Assembly: GCA_035275625.1 (NCBI GenBank)
Contig: DATEMK010000121.1
Location: forward strand, 1-17,762
DNA from: DATEMK01 sp035275625
GTDB lineage: Bacteria; Bacteroidota; Bacteroidia; AKYH767-A; OLB10
Length of the DNA stretch: 17,762 bases
Reading direction: 5' to 3'
Shown in pieces: positions 7,095-14,800 of this stretch. Position 1 is the first letter of the stretch, and the number at the start of each line of letters is the position of its first letter. Below the pieces are notes generated by a model. That model made no database searches. It saw only the letters and a program-made list of their open reading frames with translations, and was not told where the DNA came from. Position numbers and translations under genes: made by a program.

Positions 7095-8693
7095 TTAATG
7101 ACTGATAATTATTTTCCTGTTTATATTTCCATCGTTAGTTTTCAATTGCAAAAAATAAATGCCGCCACTCATCTTTTCCACATTTATTTCTTTTTGAAAT
7201 AACTTTTCCAAAGTTTTGAAACTTTGGAAAAGTTGAACTTCGCCTAACGTGTTGTATAGACGCAATTCGATATTTTGTTTTTCTGATGATGAAAATGAAA
7301 TGGTAAGGGAAGAGTTTGTGGGATTAGGAAAAATAAGAAGTTCATCTGCCTTAGGCGGATTATTTTCTGCAATACTTGTTGTGTTAGGGCATACTCCACA
7401 GGTGGTATCTATTGCATATTTCCACAAATCATTATAAGAATAGCCGAAGCCTGTATAAGTAACTCCTCCAAATAAATAAATGTACCCGTTATTATCTGTC
7501 ATGCCAACTGAGCCAAACCGCCCATTAGGTTTATTGGCTGGGCTGTAAACCCCTTGGGTTCCCCAATGCCCTGTTGGATTTACAATAGTATCACCGCTTA
7601 TCCAGGTCCATTCGTGGGTTACAGTACAGTATTTCCACAAATCATTCCATACAGTTCCGGCTGCATAAGTTCCTCCACCAAATAACCAGAAATTTCCTTT
7701 CTGATCATTCCATGTTGAGCGACATTCGTAACGCGCACCCGGGATATTTGAGACCGAAGATACACATTTTACACCGTAATTTTCAGGTGCAACACCGGTA
7801 TTGCTGCCGCCCATCCATGCCCATTTATTAGAAGTAACATTATATCTCCATAAATCATTATAAGGTGTTGAAGCATATAAAAAACCTCCGAACAACCAAA
7901 GATTACCATTGGAATCTTTCCATCGCGAATAAGACATTCGGCAACCGGGAGTATTGGCAGGATCTTCTATTCCCAATGTTCCATAAACTGCGGGTTGATT
8001 GGGAATATCTGAACCTTTCATCCATGTCCATTCATTTGTTGAAATATCATATTTCCATAAATCATTAAAAAGGTTGGCACTCCAACCTCCAAAAAGCCAA
8101 AGACTTCCGTTATCATCAGTCCATGCTGCCACACATTCCCAACGGCAACCCGGCACATTCAACGTATTGGGAATTCCCTGTGTTCCATAAACCCCCCATT
8201 GTCCACCGGAATTAGAACCTTTCATCCATGTCCATTCATTCGTTGAAACATCATATTTCCAAAGAGCATTAAATGGCCCGCCTACACCTTGCCCTCCAAA
8301 CATCCAAAAATTTCCCTGGTTATCTGTCCACGAAGTAATGCCGGTTGAAAGAGCAGGTGGATTATTAGAAGGTGAAGGAACTCCTTTTATTCCATAACTA
8401 CCGGGATAGGAAATTGTTCCTGGTCCTTTCATCCATGTCCATTCATTAGTGAGAGGATTATATCTCCACAGATCTGCATATATATATACCCAAAAATTTC
8501 CATTTATATCACGCCATTCGCAGGGTTCATAAATGCCCGGAGGTTGGTTGGAAGGACCTGGCACGCCCTGCACTCCATAATTTGCTGCCTGGTTAGGAAC
8601 ACTGTCTCCTTTCAGCCATACCCACTCACCCGCCTGCGAAAAACATTTTCCAAACAAAAAACAAAAAATAAAAAAGGTGATTATTTTTCTCAT
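7095..8693 (-). CDS. Kelch-repeat secreted protein E with T9SS type A sorting tail, shortened blade 1
   Basis: 532 residues from ATG 8693 (MRKIITFFIF), the shortest paralog. Signal peptide 1-19 (KCFS-Q) of the A/F type. Repeats at about 22-83, 84-152, 153-220, 221-289, 290-360 and 361-436. Blade 1 is only 62 residues: after GNFWVY it jumps to IYADLWRY, lacking the FGG turn and its loop, which looks like an internal in-frame deletion. Other blades keep (W/Y)(M/L)FGG and (N)(D/A)LW(K/R)Y. Blade 5 has KC, YEC and KYC cysteines; blade 6 ends in CGVC. The T9SS tail (about 437-532) has LLIFPNPTNSSLTISF, RLYNTLGEVQLFQSF and GGIYFLQLKT. The short KTLEKLFQ stretch after QLFQSF is encoded by a 34-bp palindrome. 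Spacing 11 bp after F and 9 bp before D fits one operon. Confidence 0.9.
   Translation of the reverse strand: MRKIITFFIFCFLFGKCFSQAGEWVWLKGDSVPNQAANYGVQGVPGPSNQPPGIYEPCEWRDINGNFWVYIYADLWRYNPLTNEWTWMKGPGTISYPGSYGIKGVPSPSNNPPALSTGITSWTDNQGNFWMFGGQGVGGPFNALWKYDVSTNEWTWMKGSNSGGQWGVYGTQGIPNTLNVPGCRWECVAAWTDDNGSLWLFGGWSANLFNDLWKYDISTNEWTWMKGSDIPNQPAVYGTLGIEDPANTPGCRMSYSRWKDSNGNLWLFGGFLYASTPYNDLWRYNVTSNKWAWMGGSNTGVAPENYGVKCVSSVSNIPGARYECRSTWNDQKGNFWLFGGGTYAAGTVWNDLWKYCTVTHEWTWISGDTIVNPTGHWGTQGVYSPANKPNGRFGSVGMTDNNGYIYLFGGVTYTGFGYSYNDLWKYAIDTTCGVCPNTTSIAENNPPKADELLIFPNPTNSSLTISFSSSEKQNIELRLYNTLGEVQLFQSFKTLEKLFQKEINVEKMSGGIYFLQLKTNDGNINRKIIISH
7201..7234. repeat. 34-bp palindrome with perfect 16-bp arms inside gene E
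   Basis: AACTTTTCCAAAGTTT (7201-7216), two loop bases (TG), then AAACTTTGGAAAAGTT (7219-7234), a perfect reverse complement. It lies within the sorting-tail coding region and encodes QLFQSFKTLEKL. Genes A and B carry a derivative whose left inner half is replaced by another palindrome. As it is inside a coding region with another gene following, a terminator role is unlikely. Confidence 0.92.
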
Positions 8694-8704
8694 CGTTTAA
8701 TTTT

Positions 8705-10360
8705 TTAATGGTTAATAATTATCTTCCTGTTTATATTTCCCACAGTAGTTTTCAATTGCAAAAAATAAATCCCTTCACTCCATATCTCCACATTTATTTC
8801 TTTTTCAAATTTTCCTTTTGTGATTTCTTCTTTTGAAAAATAAATTTGTTTGCCTAACGTGTTGTATATATGCAATTCGATGGTTTGGTTTGAGGAGGAT
8901 TGAAATGAAATGGTAAGAGAAGAATTTGTTGGATTTGGAAAAACAAGAAGCTCTTTTGGAGATTTATTCTCAATGATTTCAACCGATGAACAATTGTGAA
9001 CTAAGCAAACTGTATCAATCGTATATTTCCATAGTTCATTTCTTATGGATCCTCCACCTCCGGTATTATATTGATAACCACCAAAAACATAAGCTGAATT
9101 TGTATTCGCATCAAACCATGAAACTGAACCCATCGCTCCTCCTGGCTTATTACAAGGAGAAGAGACACCCATTATACCATAATTTCCAAATTGACTCGAA
9201 AGGGTATCGCCCCATACCCTTATCCATTCGTTATCAGTCATATTAAACATCCACAGATCATTTAAGAGTACTGCTGAAGCAGGAGGAATAAACGCTGCAC
9301 CACCAAACATCCAGAAATTTCCATTGTTATCTACCCAATTTGAACGGTTTTCAAATCTGCTGACAGGATTATTACTGCTATCTGAAACACATTTAATTCC
9401 TGTCGACCCCGTATCGCATGGAAAATTTGCACCTTTCATCCAGGTCCATTCATTAGTGCTAACATTATATTTCCACAAATCATTTAAATTTCCATATGCA
9501 CAGGTAGTTTGTTGTTTTCCACCAAACAACCACAAATTACCATTAGAATCTTTCCAGTTTGAATAACACCATCGGGCACCCGGTGTGTTTAACAGATTGG
9601 CTTGTCCTTGTATCCCGTAAATTCCAAGGGCTTGAGCACTATCAGCGCCTTTCATCCATGTCCATTCATTGGTTAAAATACTATATTTCCATAAATCATT
9701 ATAATGTTCTCCCAATGGATCACAACCACCAAACATCCATAGATTATTAAAATCATCCGTCCAGGTACATGCAGCTTCATTTCGCGCTCCCGGTGTATTA
9801 AAAATTGAAGGTATGCCTTGAGTTCCATAAACTGGTGCTTGATTAGGAATATTTGATCCACTGATCCAAGTCCATGTATTTGTACTTATTTCATACCTCC
9901 ATAAATCATTTAATGTATTGTATTGTCCCAAGTAATGAAAACCTCCGAACAACCATAAATTGCCAGTTGTATCAACCCAAGATGCGGGTCCGAATCCTCT
10001 GCATGGTGGATTATTATTTGGTGACGGTACACCCTGAACTCCGTAAGAACCAGTATCATTTTGTAATCCTAAACCCTTCATCCATGTCCACATATTTACC
10101 GAAGGATCATATTTCCAAAGATTATTATCGTAGACATATGAAGTACTTCCAAAAAACCAAAACTTACCTTGCTTATCTGTCCATTCGCATCCTTCATAAG
10201 TTCCAGATGGTGAATTCGCAGGACTTGGTATTCCTTGTGTACCATAAATAACACTGTATGCTGCAGTAGTATCTCCGTGAACCCATATCCACTCTCCCGC
10301 CTGCGAAAAACATTCACCACACAAAAAACAAAAAACAAAAGCTGTGAATATTTTTTTCAT
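8705..10360 (-). CDS. Kelch-repeat secreted protein F with T9SS type A sorting tail, first gene of the run
   Basis: 551 residues from ATG 10360. Signal peptide 1-19 (ECFS-Q), nearly identical to A's. Six kelch-like repeats at about 22-89, 90-161, 162-231, 232-303, 304-377 and 378-458. Blade 1 has FFGS for FGG. Blade 5 ends DLWMFN without the KYC cysteine but has an extra one (residue 315) near C324. Blade 6 is longest, with a GGGG loop, and ends VCLVHNC instead of CGVC. The T9SS tail (about 459-551) has LLVFPNPTNSSLTISF, HIYNTLGKQIYFSKEE and GIYFLQLKT; EKL is replaced by EIW before SEGIYF. It looks the most A+T-rich of the six. As the promoter-proximal gene it probably leads the F-E-D-C-B-A transcript. 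The product should be exported; ligand unknown. Confidence 0.9.
   Translation of the reverse strand: MKKIFTAFVFCFLCGECFSQAGEWIWVHGDTTAAYSVIYGTQGIPSPANSPSGTYEGCEWTDKQGKFWFFGSTSYVYDNNLWKYDPSVNMWTWMKGLGLQNDTGSYGVQGVPSPNNNPPCRGFGPASWVDTTGNLWLFGGFHYLGQYNTLNDLWRYEISTNTWTWISGSNIPNQAPVYGTQGIPSIFNTPGARNEAACTWTDDFNNLWMFGGCDPLGEHYNDLWKYSILTNEWTWMKGADSAQALGIYGIQGQANLLNTPGARWCYSNWKDSNGNLWLFGGKQQTTCAYGNLNDLWKYNVSTNEWTWMKGANFPCDTGSTGIKCVSDSSNNPVSRFENRSNWVDNNGNFWMFGGAAFIPPASAVLLNDLWMFNMTDNEWIRVWGDTLSSQFGNYGIMGVSSPCNKPGGAMGSVSWFDANTNSAYVFGGYQYNTGGGGSIRNELWKYTIDTVCLVHNCSSVEIIENKSPKELLVFPNPTNSSLTISFQSSSNQTIELHIYNTLGKQIYFSKEEITKGKFEKEINVEIWSEGIYFLQLKTTVGNINRKIIINH
10296..10345. repeat. 50-bp segment identical to 2062-2111 (gene F copy)
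   Basis: Signal-peptide region of gene F, identical over 50 bases to gene A, although the tails of the two genes belong to different types. It marks a probable recombination or conversion tract. Confidence 0.85.
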
Positions 10361-10378
10361 GGATTGATTTTGAAAAGC

Positions 10379-10386
10379 TAAAGGTA
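10379..10386 (-). promoter_or_regulatory. Candidate -7 box for the kelch operon
   Basis: The minus strand reads TACCTTTA, five of the six fixed positions of TAnnTTTG, 18 bp before the ATG of gene F. No clear -33 TTG is seen. The 108-bp divergent gap (10361-10468) holds nothing else recognisable apart from the opposing box at 10447. Confidence 0.35.
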
Positions 10387-10446
10387 AGGGTTATTTCTTA
10401 AATGTTTACCTGTTTATACTGATCCTTTTCTTGCTTTTCATTTTCT

Positions 10447-10454
10447 TAGCTTTA
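10447..10454 (+). promoter_or_regulatory. Candidate -7 box for the small lipoprotein gene
   Basis: TAGCTTTA matches five of six fixed positions of the TAnnTTTG consensus and ends 14 bp before the ATG at 10469. It faces away from the kelch operon box, making this a divergent promoter region. Confidence 0.35.
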
Positions 10455-10468
10455 CATTCTTTTTAAAA

Positions 10469-10888
10469 ATGAATGTGAAAATGAAAAGACATCTTGTTCT
10501 GTTATCAGCCATATTATTACTCATAACTTCCTGCAGCCTTACCGTTGACGAGCCAAAAGCAAAACAACTTATAGAAAACCTGCTCAATGATTTAAAAAGT
10601 GAAAACTTTTCTGAGCTTGATAAATATTACATTTCCTCTTTCAACGAAAGCGAACCCGTTGATAAAAAAATAGAAAAATACAACCGCCTCAAAGAAGTCA
10701 TAGGACCCATTGAGTCATATCAATTCGTAAGCGCCACCGAAAAATATGATGATTATTCCAATATCAAATTTCTCGAGTTGTTATACAGCGTAAAAGGAAA
10801 GAAGCTTACTGTAAAAGAAACTTTTCGTTTGATGAATGATGCAGGCGATCTTAAAATCACGTATCAGAATATTGAGAACATGAAGTGA
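10469..10888 (+). CDS. Small predicted lipoprotein of unknown function
   Basis: 139 residues from ATG 10469; an in-frame ATG at 10481 (MKRHLVLL) is an equally good start. The N-terminus is basic then hydrophobic and ends LLLITSC-S, a convincing lipobox with the cysteine at residue 22, so the protein is probably lipidated in the periplasm or outer membrane. The mature part of about 118 residues is highly charged, with an early helix (KAKQLIENLLNDLKSENFSELDKYY) and later strand-like stretches (KFLELLYSVKGKKLTVKETFRLMND). That order recalls small NTF2-like or DUF4019-type domains, but no family is recognised. It lies 25 bp before the EamA gene on the same strand and may be cotranscribed with it. 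Maturation would need LspA, encoded further right. Confidence 0.8.
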   Translation: MNVKMKRHLVLLSAILLLITSCSLTVDEPKAKQLIENLLNDLKSENFSELDKYYISSFNESEPVDKKIEKYNRLKEVIGPIESYQFVSATEKYDDYSNIKFLELLYSVKGKKLTVKETFRLMNDAGDLKITYQNIENMK

Positions 10889-10913
10889 AAGTTTTTCTTC
10901 TACTTTGCACTTC

Positions 10914-11804
10914 ATGAATAAAGTAATATCCCGCTTCGGCAGCTTCGAGGCTTACAAATCAGGCGCAGGCCAGATGCTGCTTGCCGCATTCTGGTTTGCG
11001 CTCATGAATGTGTTCGTAAAAAAAGTAAGCCACCTTCCGGCAATGGAACTGGTGTTTTTTCGCTGTACGGTTTCTTCCGTATTTTGTTTTGCGGGGATGT
11101 ACCAGCATAAAGTTTCAGGATCAGGTTCTAATAAAAAACTGTTATTGCTCCGTGGCTTTTTCGGCACTGCCGCACTTTACCTGTATTTTCTAACGGTACA
11201 GAACATGCCGTTGGGTACGGCAGTAAGCGTGCAATACCTTTCACCCATATTTACTGTTATTATTGCTTCCATTTTATTAAAAGAAAAGATAACACCGCTG
11301 CAAATGCTGTTTTCACTGCTTTCATTTTCAGGGGTGTTATTTATCAAAGGGTTTGATGCACGCATTTCGCTGTTTTATCTTGGTATCGGCATCCTTTCAT
11401 CGGTCTTTTCATCCTTCGCTTACAACATGATCCGGAGCCTGAGCGGCAAAGAACATCCGCTTGTGGTGGTGCTACATTTTCAATTGATGGCTGCCATCAT
11501 TGGTTTTGGATTCACGCTTTTTAACTGGGTAACTCCGCAGGGGTTAGACTGGCTGTATTTATTCTTAGTCGGGGCGTCAACACAACTCGGGCAGATGGCA
11601 ATGACACGCTCTCTGCAAAAGGAAAAAATCTCCAAAGTTTCCATCCTCACTTACACCGGGATCATTTATGCCATCGCATTTGGCTACTTTTTATTTGGCG
11701 AAACGTATGGATGGTTTTCCATTTTCGGGATGATCATGGTAGTTGCAGGAGTGGTTTTGAACATACTGTACGGAGAAGGTAAAGTCAAACCGGAGACGGT
11801 TTGA
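10914..11804 (+). CDS. EamA (DMT) family inner-membrane transporter
   Basis: 296 residues from ATG 10914; an in-frame TTG at 10905 is less likely. The protein is very hydrophobic, with about ten membrane segments in two homologous halves, the layout of EamA / drug-metabolite transporter proteins. Typical features are an N-terminal helix ending FWFALMNVFVKKVSHLPAMELVFFR, GTAALYLYFLTVQNMPLGTAVSVQYLSPIF in the first half and STQLGQMAMTRSLQKEKISKVSILTYTGIIYA in the second. Members export metabolites, amino acids or drugs or carry nucleotide sugars; the substrate cannot be told here. A TACTTTG box (10901-10907), one base short of the usual -7 spacing, lies just upstream and would leave almost no leader. 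The next gene, ileS, has its own promoter, so a functional link is not implied. Confidence 0.9.
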   Translation: MNKVISRFGSFEAYKSGAGQMLLAAFWFALMNVFVKKVSHLPAMELVFFRCTVSSVFCFAGMYQHKVSGSGSNKKLLLLRGFFGTAALYLYFLTVQNMPLGTAVSVQYLSPIFTVIIASILLKEKITPLQMLFSLLSFSGVLFIKGFDARISLFYLGIGILSSVFSSFAYNMIRSLSGKEHPLVVVLHFQLMAAIIGFGFTLFNWVTPQGLDWLYLFLVGASTQLGQMAMTRSLQKEKISKVSILTYTGIIYAIAFGYFLFGETYGWFSIFGMIMVVAGVVLNILYGEGKVKPETV

Positions 11805-11852
11805 TTACCTCGTAAAAGCAACATCAAACTTCAAACCTATACCTCTTTTCTG

Positions 11853-11860
11853 TACCTTTG
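11853..11860 (+). promoter_or_regulatory. Bacteroidota promoter of ileS
   Basis: TACCTTTG is a perfect TAnnTTTG -7 box. A TTC at 11830-11832, 20 bases upstream, is a one-mismatch -33 element. Transcription would start near 11867, giving a leader of about 14 bases before the ATG at 11881. No T-box-like leader is present in this short 5' region. Confidence 0.55.
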
Positions 11861-11880
11861 CACTCTTTTTTATTAAAGCA

Positions 11881-14800
11881 ATGGGTGCCAAAAAATATCC
11901 TGAATTCAAACAGTTTGATCTTCCTTCAATCGCTAAAGAAATCTTAGCGAAGTGGGAAGCCGAGAAAACGTTTGAAAAAAGCGTAGAAATACGTGAAGGA
12001 AAAACTCCGTTCACTTTTTATGAAGGACCTCCTTCAGCAAATGGGTTACCCGGCATTCATCACGTAATGTCGCGCACCATCAAAGATCTTTTTTGCCGTT
12101 ACAAAACATTGCAGGGCTACCAGGTAAAACGCAAAGGCGGCTGGGATACGCACGGATTGCCTATTGAAATAAGCGTTGAAAAGACTTTAGGTATTACCAA
12201 AGAAGACATCGGCAAAAAAATTTCCGTTGAAGAATACAATAAGGAGTGCCGGAAGGAAGTGATGAAATACAAAAACGTGTGGGATGACCTTACCCGAAAA
12301 ATGGGCTACTGGGTTGACCTGGAGCATCCGTATATCACTTTTGAAAATTCGTACATAGAGACCGTTTGGTATTTGCTGAAAATGTTTTATGAGAAAGGAT
12401 TATTGTATAAAGGTTATACCATTCAACCGTATTCTCCGGCAGCAGGAACAGGCTTAAGCTCTCATGAGCTGAATCAACCGGGCACCTATCGTCCTATAAA
12501 AGATACTACTATTGTTGCGCAGTTTCGCATGTTGCCCGAGCGGGACAAAGTCCTCCCCATCGGGGAGGATTTAGGTGGGGCTTATTTCCTCGCCTGGACT
12601 ACCACTCCCTGGACGTTACCCGGCAACTGTGCTCTTGCTGTTGGCGAAAAAATAAAATATGTTTTTGTTCAGACTTTTAATCCTTACACATTCGAACCTC
12701 TAACGGTTATTCTTGCAAAAGATTTGTCAGGTAAATTTTTCCCTGAGAAAAATGCTGAGCTGAAATTGGAAGATTATAAATCTGGCGACAAAGCAATTCC
12801 TTTTAAAGTTATCGGTGAGGTTACCGGTAAAGATTTGAAAGGAATAAAGTACGAGCAATTGATGCCTTACGTCCAACCTAATGGAAAAGCATTTGAAGTT
12901 ATCCTTGGCGATTTTGTAAGCACCGAAGACGGAACAGGAATTGTTCACACCGCTTCTTTATTCGGTGCAGATGATTTTCGCGTATGCAATGAAAACAACA
13001 TTGCATCCGTCATGGTAAAAGATGAAAACGGCAATCCTTCGCCTCTTGTTGACAAGCGGGGAAGGTTTGTAAAAGAAGTAACCGATTTTGCAAGGGAATA
13101 TGTGCGTACAGAATATTTAACCGAAGCAGAAAAAGAAGCCGAAAGAAAAAAACAAGGTGGAGAAAAATATCTTTCTGTGGATGAACGCATCGCCATCAAG
13201 CTCAAAAAAGAAAATAAAGCATTCAAAGTTGAGAAATACGAGCACAGCTACCCGCATTGCTGGCGTACGGATAAACCAATTTTATATTATCCGCTTGATT
13301 CATGGTTCATCAAAACGACTGCGTGTAAAGAAAGATTGATTGAACTTAATAATACAATTAACTGGAAGCCTGCATCAACGGGCACAGGACGCTTTGGCAA
13401 CTGGTTAGAAAATCTTGTGGACTGGAATTTATCACGCTCGCGTTTTTGGGGAATCCCTTTGCCGATCTGGAGAACAGAAGACAAGAAAGAAGAAATATGC
13501 ATCGGCTCTATTGAAGAGTTGAAAAAAGAAATTGAGAAATCAATTGCAGCAGGTTTCATGGATAAATCTCATCTTGAACATGTGGATGCTTCCAAAACTG
13601 ATTTCGATTTGCACCGTCCCTATGTTGACAATATTATTTTGGTTTCCGTTACAGGAAAAAAAATGTTCCGCGAACTGGATTTGATTGATGTTTGGTTTGA
13701 CAGCGGTGCGATGCCTTATGCGCAATGGGGGCTTGATTATGATAAAATGCGCGGGGGCAACTCCCTCCCCTTCGGGGAGGGCTGGGGTGGGGCTTTCCCT
13801 GCCGATTTCATTGCAGAAGGAGTTGATCAAACCCGCGGATGGTTTTTCACGCTTCATGTAATTGCAGTCATGCTGTTTGATTCCGTTGCATTCAAAAATG
13901 TAATGAGCAATGGTTTGGTGCTTGACAAAGCCGGGAATAAAATGAGCAAACGCCTCGGCAATACTGTTGACCCTTTTGAAACAATAAGCAAGTACGGACC
14001 AGATGCAACCCGGTGGTATCTTATCAGCAATGCGCAACCCTGGGATAATCTTAAATTCAATGAAGAAGGAATTGCTGATGAACAAAGAAAACTTTTCGGA
14101 ACATTGTACAACACCTATTCCTTCTTTGCGTTGTATGCAAACATTGACAACTTCTTTATCAATGAGCAGGATATTGTTCCTGTAAAAGAAAGAGCAGAAT
14201 TAGACCGCTGGATTATTTCAAAATTACATTCACTTGTAAAAGACGTTACAGGTTATTATGATGATTATGAACCAACCAAAGCGGCTCGTGTCATTGAAGA
14301 ATTTGTAGATGCACATTTAAGTAACTGGTATGTTCGTTTGTCAAGAAGAAGATTCTGGCGCAGCGAAATGTCGAAAGACAAAAAAGCAGCGTATGAAACG
14401 TTGTTTGAATGCCTTATGGTCACTGCACAATTAATGAGTCCTGTTGCTCCTTTCTTTTCTGATTGGCTGTATAGAAACCTCAGCGATGAAGTCAGAGATT
14501 TTGCAAAAAAGAATAACACTCCTCTTGCACAGGATTCGGTGCATCTTTCGCTGATGACAAAAGCAGAAGAAGATGTTATTGATAAATCGCTTGAAGAACG
14601 AATGGATCTTGCACAAAAAATTTCTTCAATGGTTTTGTCATTGCGCAAAAAAGTAAATATTCGTGTACGACAACCGTTAAACAGGATTCTTCTTCCCATT
14701 CCTGATAATTCATTCAAAAAAAATGTAGAAGCTATAAAACATCTGATACTTGCCGAAGTAAATGTAAAGCAGGTGGAATACATTTCTGATACATCGGGAC

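Noticed and set aside
7201..7234. Intrinsic terminator
   Set aside because: The palindrome is inside an intact coding frame in the middle of a run of closely spaced genes and is not followed by a distinctive T-run on the coding strand.
658..10251. Many plus-strand open frames of 60-125 codons across the kelch cluster
   Set aside because: They are antisense shadows of strongly conserved minus-strand repeats, recur at equivalent blade positions, and have no leader or family resemblance.
492..10360. Short motif (CATCCATGTCCATTCATT and variants) recurring about every 205 bp, CRISPR-like at first glance
   Set aside because: It encodes the conserved NEWTWMKG start of each kelch blade. The spacing is far too long and the intervals are homologous, not unique spacers.
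10905..10913. TTG start for the EamA gene
   Set aside because: It lies within the probable -7 box region. The ATG at 10914 gives a normal N-terminus.
11805..11880. T-box or other riboswitch leader for ileS
   Set aside because: The gap is 76 bp and the promoter box leaves only about 14 bases of leader, too short for a T-box.
13540..14085. 181-codon minus-strand open frame within ileS
   Set aside because: Antisense to well-conserved synthetase motifs (including the KMSKR region), with no recognisable protein features.
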